Below the pieces are notes generated by a model that saw only the letters and a program-made list of their open reading frames with translations, did not search any database and was not told the origin of the DNA. 64,000 bases of DNA from Actinomadura sp. K4S16. GTDB lineage: Bacteria > Actinomycetota > Actinomycetes > Streptosporangiales > Streptosporangiaceae. Positions 34,476 to 43,053 of this stretch are shown one piece after another (position 1 is the stretch's first letter; each line of letters starts with the position of its first letter). Both the position numbers and the translations under genes were made by a program. The stretch lies in NCBI RefSeq assembly GCF_008327685.1, contig NZ_BDDE01000023.1, positions 124,001-188,000 on the forward strand, in the 5' to 3' direction.

Positions 34476-35439
34476 TCGTGACCTCCAGGGGGTCCTTGTC
34501 GTCACGCAGGCCCCGCCAGGACGGGAAGCGGAGGCGGCCGTCCCTGGTCCGGGCGCTGTACGCGACCTCCCCGACGAGCCGGGGCTCAACCCATTGGGCG
34601 TCGCGGGCGAACTCGCGCGGAACGGGCTCGTCGTAGGGGCTGGTCGGGCGGCGCAGCGGCCACAGCGTCTCGTACAGGTCGTCCAGCGCGCGGTCGCTGA
34701 AGCCCGTGCCGACGTGCCCGACGAAGCCCAGCAGCCCCTTCAGGTCGTACTCGCCCAGCAGCAGCGAGCCCACGCCGCCCTCGCGGCGGCCCTTCCCGGG
34801 CTTCCACCCGCAGATGACGACCTCGCGCGTCAGGAAGTTCTTCACCTTGCGCCAGAAGTCGACGCGGCGCCCCGGACGGTACGGAGAGTCGAGGCGCTTG
34901 GCGAGCAGGCCCTCCATCTGCTGCTCGCGGGTGAAGGCGAGCAGTTCCTCCACCTGCGCCTGGTCGCCGCCGTGCAGGTACGGGGGCACCTCCACGGGAC
35001 CGGTGCCGGCGAGGTCCAGCTCCGACAGCACGGAGCGGCGGTCGGCGTACGGCATGTCGTACAGGAGGTGCCCGTCCAGGAAGAGGACGTCGAAGACCAC
35101 GTAGCGGACGGGCACCTCGCGGATGAGTCGCGGATCGGGGCGTTCGACGTGCATGCGGCGCTGGAGGCGTTCGAAGCTGGGCCGCCCCTCCCGGAAGGCG
35201 ACGACCTCGCCGTCCAGGACGACGTCGTGGTCGGGCAGCAGGTCGGCGAGGGCGGACAGCTCGGGGTAGCGGCTCGTCACCTCGCCGCCGCGCCGCCCGA
35301 CGGCCCGGACGCCGTCGGCGGACACGTGCGACAGGACGCGCACCCCGTCCCATTTCAGCTCCAGGCCCCACTTCCCGCCGTCGGAGGGGAGGTCCCCGGT
35401 GGAGGCCATCATCGGCTCGACGGGCCACGGCATGGTCAT
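34465..35439 (-). CDS. ATP-dependent DNA ligase of the LigD/LigC type
   Basis: A 324-aa ligase that seals double-strand breaks with Ku. The adenylated lysine is in LELKWDGVRV (K29), followed by LDGEVVAF, FDVLFLDG, EGLLAKR and WRKVKNF, the nucleotidyltransferase motifs; the OB-fold lies in the last 100 residues. ATG 35439 is taken. It leads a two-gene unit with the polymerase and is divergent from ku by 113 bp. In many bacteria the polymerase and ligase are one LigD chain; here they are separate. Confidence 0.93.
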   Translation of the reverse strand: MTMPWPVEPMMASTGDLPSDGGKWGLELKWDGVRVLSHVSADGVRAVGRRGGEVTSRYPELSALADLLPDHDVVLDGEVVAFREGRPSFERLQRRMHVERPDPRLIREVPVRYVVFDVLFLDGHLLYDMPYADRRSVLSELDLAGTGPVEVPPYLHGGDQAQVEELLAFTREQQMEGLLAKRLDSPYRPGRRVDFWRKVKNFLTREVVICGWKPGKGRREGGVGSLLLGEYDLKGLLGFVGHVGTGFSDRALDDLYETLWPLRRPTSPYDEPVPREFARDAQWVEPRLVGEVAYSARTRDGRLRFPSWRGLRDDKDPLEVTSEQ

Positions 35440-35552
35440 ACCGCCGTCTTACCCCGTCCCGCCGCACGGGGAAAGGATCACGACGCCCTTGTGGCGCAAA
35501 TCGAACGGCGTTGCGACGCTAGGGGCAGGAACGTGCTGGGTAAGGACGGATC

Positions 35553-36458
35553 ATGCGCAGTATCTGGAAGGGCGCGATCTCCTTCGGTCTGGTGACCATA
35601 CCGGTGAAGCTCTACTCGGCGACCGAGCAGCGGGACGTCGCCTTCCACCAGGTGCACCGGGAGGACGGGGGGCGCATCAAGTACAAGCGGGTGTGCACGG
35701 TCGACGGCGAGGAGGTGCCGTACTCCGACATCGCCAAGGGGTACGAGCTGCCGAGCGGCGAGATGGTCATCCTCACCGACGAGGACTTCGCCGACCTGCC
35801 GCTGTCGTCCAGCCGCCGGATCGACGTCCTGCAGTTCGTGGAGCGCGAGGAGGTCGACCCGATCTACTTCGCGAAGTCCTACTACCTGGAGCCCGACGCG
35901 CAGGGCGCCAAGCCGTACGTGCTGCTGCGCGACGCGCTGGAGAGCTCCGGGCAGGTCGCGATCGTGAAGGTGGCGCTGCGGCAGCGCGAGTCGCTCGCGA
36001 CGCTCCGGGTCCGCGAGGGCGTGTTCGTCCTGGAGACCATGCTGTGGCCGGACGAGGTCCGCGCGCCCGAGTTCCCCTTCCTGGAGGAGGACATCGAGGT
36101 CCGCAAGCAGGAGCTGTCGATGGCGACCTCGCTGATCGAGTCGATGGAGGGGGAGTTCGACCCGGGCGAGTACAAGGACGCCTACCGCGAGGCCCTCCAG
36201 GCGGTGATCGACGCCAAGGTCGAGGGCCGGGAGGTGGCGCGCCCGGCCGAGGAGGGCCCGGAGGAGCCCGCCGCGGACCTGCTCAGCGCGCTGCGCGCGA
36301 GCGTGGAGGCGGCCAAGAAGAGCCGCGGCGAGAAGGGCGCGAAGGCGGCGTCCGGCAAGGAGGCGGCGGAGAAGAAGCCCGCCGCGCGCAAGACGTCGCC
36401 GGCGAAGAGCGGCGCGAAGAAGGAGCCGGCGAAGAGCCGCGGCCGAAAGTCGGCCTGA
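35553..36458 (+). CDS. ku: Ku protein of bacterial NHEJ
   Basis: A 301-aa DNA-end-binding protein that forms a ring dimer and recruits ligase. It begins MRSIWKGAISFGLVTIPVKL and has VHREDGGRIKYKRVC, LEFVEREEVDPIYFAKSYYL-like LQFVEREEVDPIYFAKSYY, and ALRQRESLATLR, all diagnostic. The last 60 residues are Lys/Ala-rich (KKPAARKTSPAKSGAKKE), a DNA-binding tail as in other actinomycete Ku proteins. AAGGA precedes ATG 35553. Divergent from the ligase-polymerase operon. Confidence 0.97.
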   Translation: MRSIWKGAISFGLVTIPVKLYSATEQRDVAFHQVHREDGGRIKYKRVCTVDGEEVPYSDIAKGYELPSGEMVILTDEDFADLPLSSSRRIDVLQFVEREEVDPIYFAKSYYLEPDAQGAKPYVLLRDALESSGQVAIVKVALRQRESLATLRVREGVFVLETMLWPDEVRAPEFPFLEEDIEVRKQELSMATSLIESMEGEFDPGEYKDAYREALQAVIDAKVEGREVARPAEEGPEEPAADLLSALRASVEAAKKSRGEKGAKAASGKEAAEKKPAARKTSPAKSGAKKEPAKSRGRKSA

Positions 36459-36488
36459 ACCCCTCGCCGGGTGCGTGCGCCGGGCGGG

Positions 36489-36788
36489 TCAGTTGTCGCG
36501 GCGGGCGGCGAGCACCCGGCCGACGGCGGCGGCCGCGCCGGACGGGTCGTCGCAGGACGCGATGCGCTCGCCCCAGCCGTAGCAGTAGGACCAGCCGTCG
36601 CCGGACCGCTCCCGCACGGCGATGACGCTCTCGTTCACCCGCGGCAGCCGCGGGTCGGCGATGAGCGCGGACGGGCGCCGGTCGGCGGGCGCGGCGACCT
36701 CGACCGCCCAGCCGGCGGAGCGCAGGACGTCGGTGAGCCGCTCCAGGTGCGCGAGCGCCGTGTCGTCGGTGATCAGCAGCGCGGACAT
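36489..36788 (-). CDS. Small hypothetical protein
   Basis: A 99-aa protein starting MSALLITDDTALAHLERLTD, with GWAVEVAAPADRRPSAL, IAVRERSGDGWSYCYGWGER and a C-terminal Ala-rich helix ending RRDN. ATG 36788 has GGAGG upstream. I do not recognise a family; the YCYGWG string suggests a compact beta-rich part. It converges on ku. Confidence 0.7.
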   Translation of the reverse strand: MSALLITDDTALAHLERLTDVLRSAGWAVEVAAPADRRPSALIADPRLPRVNESVIAVRERSGDGWSYCYGWGERIASCDDPSGAAAAVGRVLAARRDN

Positions 36789-36941
36789 GGTGCCTCCAAA
36801 GGAACATCCCGGCACGGGACAGGGGTTCGGGGATCCGCCGGGCAGGGGCCGTCGCGGCGCGCGTCACGCGAGGGTGGAGCCGGTGGAATGACGTTCAGTC
36901 TTCCGCCGGGCGAGGGAGTCCACAAGCGGTTCGGGTGGATT

Positions 36942-36972
36942 GGTGGCCGGCACTTTCGCGGTGCCGGCCACC
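36942..36972 (-). terminator. Hairpin after the MMPL transporter gene
   Basis: An 11-bp perfect stem (GGTGGCCGGCA with TGCCGGCCACC) and a 9-nt loop, 10 bp beyond the MMPL stop. Confidence 0.7.
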
Positions 36973-36982
36973 GGTGCGGGGG

Positions 36983-39136
36983 TCAGCCCACGGGCTCCAG
37001 CCGCGACGGGGCCGGGGCGTCGCCCTCCCGGATCCCGTACCGGCCGTAGAGCCGGGCGAGGGGGCCGGGCGCCCACCAGTTGGCGCGGCCGAGCAGCCGC
37101 ATCGTGGCGGGCACGAGCAGCGCCCGGACGACCGTCGCGTCCAGCAGGATCGCCACGGCCATCCCGACCCCGGTCATCTTGATGAACGTGATGCCGGACG
37201 TCGCGAACGCGCCGATCACCACGATGAACAGCAGCGCCGCGCTGGTGATGATGGCGCCGGTGCGCTGCACGCCGGAGGCGACGGCCGCGGTGTTGGAGCC
37301 GGTCAGGTCGTACTGCTCGCGGACCCGCGACAGCAGGAACACCTCGTAGTCCATCGAGATCCCGAACAGCATCGCCAGCATGAGGATCGGCATCGCGGGG
37401 GAGATCGCGCCGGTCGCGGTGAAGTCCAGCGGGCCGGACAGGTGGCCGTCCTGGAAGACCAGCACGACCGCGCCGAAGGTGGCCGACAGCGACAGCATGT
37501 TCATGACGATCGCCTTCAGCGGCAGCAGCACCGACCCGAACGCCAGGAACAGCAGGAGGAAGGTGGCGCCGCCGACGAGCACGGCCAGCCACGGCAGCGT
37601 CGCGCCGATGCTGGAGAGCTGGTCGACCACGTCGGCCGTCTGGCCGCCGACGTGGGCCCGCGCGCCGGGCGGCGGCGGGACGTCCCGCACCCGCTGGACG
37701 AGGTCGCGGGCGGCGCCGGAGTTCGGGTCGGCGTCGTAGCGCAGCGCGATGCGGGTCGTCGTCCCCTTGGCGCCGGTCACCGCCGCGTCCGTGACGCCGG
37801 GCAGCGCGTCCAGGCGGGCCCCGTACGCCTGGACCGCGGCCCGGTCGGACGTCCCGGTCACGACGGCCTCGATCGGGCTGGTGGCGTTGCGCGGGAACCG
37901 CGCCTCCAGCGTCTCGGCGACGACCCGCGCGTCCGCGCCGTCCGGCAGCACCTTCGCGTCCACGCCGCCCCAGTTGATGCGCAGGAAGGGAGCGCCGAGC
38001 GCGAGGAGCAGCGCCATGGTCGCGACCATGTAGACGACGGGGCGGCGCATCACGCTGCGCGCGACGCGTCCCCACCAGCCGTCGGTCCGGCCGGCGGCCG
38101 CCCGGCGCCGCCGGATCGGCAGCGCGTTCACCTTCGGGCCGAGGACGGCCATCAGCGCGGGCAGCACGGTCAGCGCCCCGGCCATGCAGACCAGCACGGT
38201 GGCGATGCCGCCGTAGCCCATGGAGACCAGGAAGTTCTGGTCGAACAGCAGCAGCCCGGACAGCGACACCGCGACCGTGACGCCGGAGACCGCGACGGTG
38301 CGCCCGGCCGTGGCCATCGTGGCGGCCAGCGCGTCCTCGGCGGTGGCGCCGTCCCGGCCGATCTCCTCGCGGAACCGGCTGACCATGAACAGCCCGTAGT
38401 CGATCGCGAGGCCGAGCCCGAGGAAGGTGGTGATGTTGACCGCGAAGATCGACACGTCGGTGACGTAGGTGAGCGCGTGCAGCGCGGTGAACGAGCCCAG
38501 GATGGCCAGTCCGCCGACCAGCAGCGGCAGGCTCGCCGAGACCAGCCCGCCGAAGATGAGCACCAGCAGCACCAGCAGGACCGGCATCGCCATGCCCTCG
38601 GCCCGGCCGATGTCGGACGAGACGCGCTCGTTGATCGCGACCCCGGTGCCGACCGCCCCGCCCACCTTCGCGGTGAGGCCGCCGCCGACCTCGGTCAGGT
38701 CGTCCCGGATCGCCTTGTAGGCGTCCTCGCGGGCGGCCTCGTCGGAGCCGGCCAGCTGCAGGACGGCGTAGGTCGCCTTGCGGTCCCGGCTCACGAACTG
38801 CGGCGCGTTGGTCGTCCAGAACGTGCTGGCCTTGGCGACCTTGTCCGACGGCAGCGCGGCCAGCGCGCCTTCCACCGACGTCCGGAAGGACGGGTCGTCC
38901 ACGGTCGTCCGGCCCTGGTAGAGGACCACGACGTCCGCCTGGTCCCGCCCGAGGTCGCGCTCGGCGATCCGCGCGGCCTCCGCGCTCTGGCTGCCCGGGG
39001 TGTCGAAGCCGCCGGAGGAGGTCAGCGCGCCGAACACGCCCGTACCCCACACCGCGGCGAACACCAGCGCGGCGCCGGCGACGGCGAGCACCCACCGCCG
39101 GCGCCGGTGCACCCACCTGCCCCATCGATCGAACAT
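36983..39136 (-). CDS. MMPL family RND-type transporter
   Basis: A 717-aa membrane protein with the MMPL layout: an N-terminal helix (WVLAVAGAALVFAAVWG), an extracellular loop, a five-helix block including LGLAIDYGLFMVSRFREE, a second helix and loop, then a second block including FGISMDYEVFLLSRVREQYD. The paired DYGLFMVSR and DYEVFLLSR segments are the proton-relay motifs. Such proteins export lipids, pigments or drugs. ATG 39136 is used. It is divergent from a TetR gene with repeated ACAGCGTTA elements between, so it is most likely repressed by that TetR. Confidence 0.93.
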   Translation of the reverse strand: MFDRWGRWVHRRRRWVLAVAGAALVFAAVWGTGVFGALTSSGGFDTPGSQSAEAARIAERDLGRDQADVVVLYQGRTTVDDPSFRTSVEGALAALPSDKVAKASTFWTTNAPQFVSRDRKATYAVLQLAGSDEAAREDAYKAIRDDLTEVGGGLTAKVGGAVGTGVAINERVSSDIGRAEGMAMPVLLVLLVLIFGGLVSASLPLLVGGLAILGSFTALHALTYVTDVSIFAVNITTFLGLGLAIDYGLFMVSRFREEIGRDGATAEDALAATMATAGRTVAVSGVTVAVSLSGLLLFDQNFLVSMGYGGIATVLVCMAGALTVLPALMAVLGPKVNALPIRRRRAAAGRTDGWWGRVARSVMRRPVVYMVATMALLLALGAPFLRINWGGVDAKVLPDGADARVVAETLEARFPRNATSPIEAVVTGTSDRAAVQAYGARLDALPGVTDAAVTGAKGTTTRIALRYDADPNSGAARDLVQRVRDVPPPPGARAHVGGQTADVVDQLSSIGATLPWLAVLVGGATFLLLFLAFGSVLLPLKAIVMNMLSLSATFGAVVLVFQDGHLSGPLDFTATGAISPAMPILMLAMLFGISMDYEVFLLSRVREQYDLTGSNTAAVASGVQRTGAIITSAALLFIVVIGAFATSGITFIKMTGVGMAVAILLDATVVRALLVPATMRLLGRANWWAPGPLARLYGRYGIREGDAPAPSRLEPVG

Positions 39137-39177
39137 GGCTCTTTCCCCCAGCCTTGTTACCTTGAGTAATTTCAGTG

Positions 39178-39226
39178 AACGCCGTAAACTGAGAACAGCG
39201 TTAACTTCGCATACAGCGTTAGCTGT
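39178..39226. promoter_or_regulatory. TetR operator cluster between MMPL and its regulator
   Basis: AACGCCGT (39178-39185) and ACAGCGTT (39195-39202) form an imperfect 25-bp dyad. A second element ACAGCGTTAGCTGT (39213-39226) is a perfect ACAGC/GCTGT dyad that repeats the ACAGCGTTA core. The cluster sits in the divergent promoter region, as expected for autoregulation. Confidence 0.6.
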
Positions 39227-39301
39227 CGTCAAGGGTGTTTTTGCGGAATCATGCGAGGGCGGCCGGACCCGGCCGGGCACCGGACGGTGAGAGGAGGCGT
39301 G

Positions 39302-40018
39302 GTGGAATCGCGTCGTGATCGCCTGCGTGCGGCGACGGTCCGGGAGATCTCCGAGACCGCCCGCCGGATCCTCGTCGAGGAGGGCCCCGACGCGGTGACG
39401 CTGCGCGCCATCGCCCGCGAGATGGGCATGACCGCCCCCGCGCTCTACCGCTACTTCGGCAGCCACGGCGAGCTGCTGCGGCACCTGGTCGGCGACCTGT
39501 TCACCGAGCTGACCACGGAGCTGCACGCCGCCATGAAGGACGTGCCGGCGGGCGACATGAGCGGCAAGTTCATGACGGTGGCCCGCCAGTTCCGGCTCTG
39601 GGCGCTGGCGCACCCCCGCGAGTACTCACTGCTCTTCGGCGCGCCCGTGCGCGGCGCCGCGCACCAGGAGGAGGTCGACTTCGCCGAGGAGTGCGCCCGC
39701 CGCTTCGGCTGGACGTTCCTGTCGCTCTTCCTGGAGCTCTGGAGGAAGAGCCCGTTCCCGGTCATGGCCGACGACGACATCGACCCCGGCCTGCGCGAGC
39801 AGCTGCGCCGCTACCGCGACGAGGTCCTCGGCGTCGAGCTCCCGCTCGGCGTGATCCAGCAGTTCCTCAAGTGCTGGACGAGGCTCCAGGGCGGGGTCAG
39901 CCTGGAGGTGTTCGGACACCTGGAGTTCGCCCTGTCCGACGCCGCCCCCATGTTCGAGCTGATGCTCGGCGAGGTGGCCTCGGAGCTGGGCCTGACCTAC
40001 GCCCCGCCCGGGAAGTGA
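39302..40018 (+). CDS. TetR family regulator of the MMPL exporter
   Basis: A 238-aa TetR protein. HTH residues are ATVREISETARRILVEEGPD, LRAIAREMGMTAPALYRYFG (about 10-55). The C-terminal domain has FRLWALAHPREYSLLFGAPV, a landmark of a TetR subgroup with a WHG-type C-terminal domain. GTG 39302 follows AGGAGG by 4 nt; the ATG at 39251 is not needed. Divergent from the MMPL gene and probably its repressor. A strong bidirectional terminator follows. Confidence 0.9.
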   Translation: MESRRDRLRAATVREISETARRILVEEGPDAVTLRAIAREMGMTAPALYRYFGSHGELLRHLVGDLFTELTTELHAAMKDVPAGDMSGKFMTVARQFRLWALAHPREYSLLFGAPVRGAAHQEEVDFAEECARRFGWTFLSLFLELWRKSPFPVMADDDIDPGLREQLRRYRDEVLGVELPLGVIQQFLKCWTRLQGGVSLEVFGHLEFALSDAAPMFELMLGEVASELGLTYAPPGK

Positions 40019-40072
40019 GCCGGGCGGCTTCCGGGCTTCGACGCCTGGGAGCGGCTCGTTTCCGCCCGGAGA

Positions 40073-40109
40073 CGCCGAAGGCCCCCGGAGGTTCCGGGGG
40101 CCTTCGGCG
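40073..40109. terminator. Strong bidirectional terminator
   Basis: A perfect 17-bp stem with a 3-nt loop (GGT) between the convergent TetR and moeZ genes; the strongest hairpin noticed in the window. Confidence 0.9.
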
Positions 40110-40116
40110 CGGACGG

Positions 40117-41298
40117 TCAGTAGGTGGGTTGGCTCGGGTCGATCTGGTTGACCCAGGCCAGGACGCCGCCGCCGACGTGGACGGCGTCGCCGAAGCCGGC
40201 GTTCTTCACGACGGCGAGGGCCTCGGCGGAGCGGACGCCCGACTTGCAGTGCAGGACGATCTTCTTGTCCTGCGGCAGCCGCTCCAGGGCGGAGCCGTTC
40301 AGGAACTCGCCCTTCGGGATGAGCGTGGCGCCCGGGATCGAGACGATCTCGTACTCGTTGGGCTCGCGGACGTCCACGAGGAAGACGTCCTCGCCGCGGT
40401 CCTGCATGGCCTTGAGGTCGTGCACGGAGATCGTGGAGTCCTTCACGGCCTCGGCGGCCTCGTCGGACACCGCGCCGCAGAAGGCCTCGTAGTCCTCCAG
40501 CAGCTCGGTCTGCGTCGGGTTCTTGCCGCACAGCGGGCACTCGGGGTCCTTGCGGACCTTGACCGAGCGGTAGGTCATCTCCAGGGCGTCGTAGACCATC
40601 AGCCGGCCGACGAGCGGCTCGCCGATGCCGGTCAGCAGCTTGATGGCCTCGTTCACCTGGATGGAGCCGATGGACGCGCACAGGACGCCGAGCACCCCGC
40701 CCTCCGCGCACGACGGCACCATGCCGGGCGGCGGCGGCTCGGGGTAGAGGCAGCGGTAGCAGGGGCCGTGCTCGGCCCAGAACACCGACGCCTGGCCGTC
40801 GAACCGGTAGATCGAGCCCCACACGTACGGCTTGCCGAGCAGGACGGCCGCGTCGTTCACCATGTAGCGGGTGGCGAAGTTGTCGGTGCCGTCCACGATC
40901 AGGTCGTAGCCGGAGAAGATGTCCATGATGTTGTCGCGGTCGAGCGCGGTGTCGTGCACCACCACGTCGATCAGCGGGTTGATGTCGCGGACCGTGTCCG
41001 CGGCCGACTCGACCTTCGGCCTGCCGAGGGACGACTGCCGGTGGATGATCTGCCGCTGCAGGTTGGACTCGTCCACGACGTCGAAGTCGATGACGCCGAG
41101 GGTGCCCACCCCGGCGGCGGCCAGGTAGAGCAGGGCGGGGGAACCGAGGCCGCCCGCGCCGACGACCAGGACCTTGGCGTTCTTGAGGCGCTTCTGCCCG
41201 GCCATGCCGACATCGGGAATGATCAGGTGCCGCGAGTAGCGGTTGACCTCGTCGCGGGTGAGCTCCGGGGCGGGCTCGACCAGAGGTGGCAAGGACAC
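40117..41298 (-). CDS. moeZ: MoeZ/MoeBR: adenylyltransferase-sulfurtransferase
   Basis: A 393-aa E1-like enzyme that adenylates the C-terminal Gly-Gly of small sulfur-carrier proteins and transfers sulfur, used in molybdopterin and thio-cofactor synthesis. The nucleotide-binding motif is VVGAGGLGSPALLYL (about 45-59), followed by DFDVVDESNLQRQ. Zinc cysteines are CYRC and CPLC. The C-terminal rhodanese domain (residues about 285-390) ends in HCKSGVRS with its active-site Cys. GTG 41298 is the start. The M. tuberculosis counterpart (Rv3206c) lies in a comparable neighbourhood. Confidence 0.95.
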   Translation of the reverse strand: MSLPPLVEPAPELTRDEVNRYSRHLIIPDVGMAGQKRLKNAKVLVVGAGGLGSPALLYLAAAGVGTLGVIDFDVVDESNLQRQIIHRQSSLGRPKVESAADTVRDINPLIDVVVHDTALDRDNIMDIFSGYDLIVDGTDNFATRYMVNDAAVLLGKPYVWGSIYRFDGQASVFWAEHGPCYRCLYPEPPPPGMVPSCAEGGVLGVLCASIGSIQVNEAIKLLTGIGEPLVGRLMVYDALEMTYRSVKVRKDPECPLCGKNPTQTELLEDYEAFCGAVSDEAAEAVKDSTISVHDLKAMQDRGEDVFLVDVREPNEYEIVSIPGATLIPKGEFLNGSALERLPQDKKIVLHCKSGVRSAEALAVVKNAGFGDAVHVGGGVLAWVNQIDPSQPTY

Positions 41299-41515
41299 GG
41301 TGGATGCTCCTGTGCTGACGCTCGACGTAAGGAGGGCGGGACGTCATCGTCCACTCACCGCACAACCTTGCCATGTCCTGCGGCATTCCCGGCAGCCGCC
41401 CGTGCGCCGGACGGCCCTGACCTCCCCGGTACCGGAATGGAACGCCATAAAAGGGGCACCGTACGGGCGCGAGGCCGGCGGACGGGACCGGCCGCGGGTG
41501 AGAGAGGTGACGGGC

Positions 41516-41707
41516 ATGGGGTTCCTGAAGAAGCTCACGGGGGAACGGGCCGGGCGGCGGACGGCCGGGAAGCGGCGCAAGCCGAGCCCCCGCGAGCTGC
41601 GGGCGCGGATGCGCACGGAGCAGGCCGAGGCGAAGCTCCTGGAGACCGAGGCCCTCATCCACGAGGAGGCGGAGCGGCTGCGGCGCGGGACCCGGACGTC
41701 TGCATGA
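41516..41707 (+). CDS. Small basic hypothetical protein
   Basis: A 63-aa protein: MGFLKKLTGERAGRRTAGKR then an amphipathic, charged helix (LRARMRTEQAEAKLLETEAL). GAGAGGTGA precedes ATG 41516. The helical part may form a coiled coil. Function unknown; it precedes the CsbD-like gene by 58 bp on the same strand. Confidence 0.6.
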   Translation: MGFLKKLTGERAGRRTAGKRRKPSPRELRARMRTEQAEAKLLETEALIHEEAERLRRGTRTSA

Positions 41708-41765
41708 TCCGTGGCCATCGAGGGCATGGCCGACTTGGACGACTCTTCGTACCAGAGGAGGAACC

Positions 41766-41957
41766 ATGAGTTTCCTCGACAAGCTGAAGAACAAGGCGCA
41801 GCAGGCCAAGGGCCGCGGCAAGGAGGAGGCCGGACGGCAGTCCGGCGACCCCGGCCTCGAGGCCGAGGGCAGGACCGACCGCGCCGCTGGCGGCGCCAAG
41901 CAGGTCGGCGAGAAGGTCAAGGACGCCGCCAAGGAGGCGAAGCGCGCCGCTGAGTGA
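41766..41957 (+). CDS. CsbD-like stress protein
   Basis: A 63-aa hydrophilic, helical protein (MSFLDKLKNKAQQAKGRGKE, GEKVKDAAKEAKRAAE) resembling CsbD/antitoxin-MT-type general-stress proteins with repeated KxKAxxAxG patterns. GAGGAGG precedes ATG 41766. Role unknown; relatives rise under sigma-B-type stress. A hairpin follows. Confidence 0.75.
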   Translation: MSFLDKLKNKAQQAKGRGKEEAGRQSGDPGLEAEGRTDRAAGGAKQVGEKVKDAAKEAKRAAE

Positions 41958-42030
41958 CGCGCCCGACCCGCCGGGTTGGGCGGCGGACCTCCGCCGCCCG
42001 GAGCGGAAGCGCGTGACGCGGAACACGGTG

Positions 42031-42058
42031 ACGGAGCCCCTGCGGAAAGGGGCTCCGT
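42031..42058. terminator. Hairpin after the CsbD-like gene
   Basis: An 11-bp perfect stem (ACGGAGCCCCT with AGGGGCTCCGT) and a 6-nt loop. Confidence 0.72.
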
Positions 42059-42138
42059 CCGTTTCCGGCCCCGGACGGAGCGCGGCCTTCGCCGGATGAC
42101 AGGCGGAATGTCGTGAAGCGCAGTTAATCTTGACTGTT

Positions 42139-43053
42139 GTGGCATTCCTGCCTCCCTCCCAGCAACCGCCCCCGCCGCGGTCCCCGCACCAGCCCGGCAT
42201 GCCCGGCGGCCTCCGCCGCCCCGGCCCGCCCGGCGCGCCCGCGACCCCCTACGCAGGGCCTTCGCGCCCGCCCGGCCCGCCGCTGCCGCCGGGGATGGGC
42301 GGCCCGCCCACGGTGCTGGGCCTGACCGGTCGGCAGTGGAGCCTCATGGCGCTGGTGGTCGGCTGCTGCTACCTCCTCACCACGGCGATCTCGTTCTTCG
42401 GCGCTTGGACGACCCTCAGGCGCGAGCCCACGAACGCCGAGCTGCAGATCGCCGCCAACAAGGAGGTCGCGCGCCGCTGGGAGGCGTGGCCCGCGCGGCG
42501 CGTCTTCCCCGACCGGATCAGCTACCGGCCGACGGGCAACCACACCGAGTACGCGTCGCGGACGGGGATCGTCCCGGACACCGGCTGCGTCGAGGGCGTG
42601 GACGAGGAGATCGCGACGACGATCGGCAGGCACGGCTGCCGGGCCGTCCTGCGCGCGACCTACGTCGACCAGCTGCAGGGCGTCGTCGTCACCGTCGGCG
42701 TGGTGGCGTTCCCCGACCCGTGGAAGGCCGACCGGGCCTACAAGGAGCTGCCCGGCTCGCAGGGCCCGGACGGCTCGGGCTCCGTGCGCCCCGCCCTGCG
42801 CGCCGCCGCGTTCCCCGGGACGGCGTCCGCCCGCTTCACCGACGACGCCCGGCAGGACCGGACGATCGACCGCGGCGGCCCGTACGTCGTGCTGACGACA
42901 TCCGGGCAGGCCGACGGCCGCCCCGCCTCCGTGATCAAGAAGGAGCGGCCGGGCGAGCCGTTCGCGCTCGCCCCGCAGATCGGACACGCGATCGCGCGGA
43001 CGCTGTCGGCCAAGGCGCTGCCCGACTGCGACCAGCCCGAGTGGCAATGCTGA
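42139..43053 (+). CDS. Single-pass membrane protein paired with mycosin (copy 1)
   Basis: A 304-aa protein with a Pro-rich cytoplasmic N terminus (about 1-65), one membrane helix (SLMALVVGCCYLLTTAISFF) and a 200-residue exterior domain containing SYRPTGNHTEYASR, CRAVLRATYVDQLQGVVVTV and a final CDQPEWQC. Three conserved cysteines suggest disulphides. A paralogue lies at 44434-45192. GTG 42139 sits about 10 nt after a TTAATC -10-like element, so it may be leaderless. Its stop overlaps the next gene's ATG by 7 nt, so a protease-partner or type VII-associated role is likely, but not demonstrated. Confidence 0.82.
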   Translation: MAFLPPSQQPPPPRSPHQPGMPGGLRRPGPPGAPATPYAGPSRPPGPPLPPGMGGPPTVLGLTGRQWSLMALVVGCCYLLTTAISFFGAWTTLRREPTNAELQIAANKEVARRWEAWPARRVFPDRISYRPTGNHTEYASRTGIVPDTGCVEGVDEEIATTIGRHGCRAVLRATYVDQLQGVVVTVGVVAFPDPWKADRAYKELPGSQGPDGSGSVRPALRAAAFPGTASARFTDDARQDRTIDRGGPYVVLTTSGQADGRPASVIKKERPGEPFALAPQIGHAIARTLSAKALPDCDQPEWQC

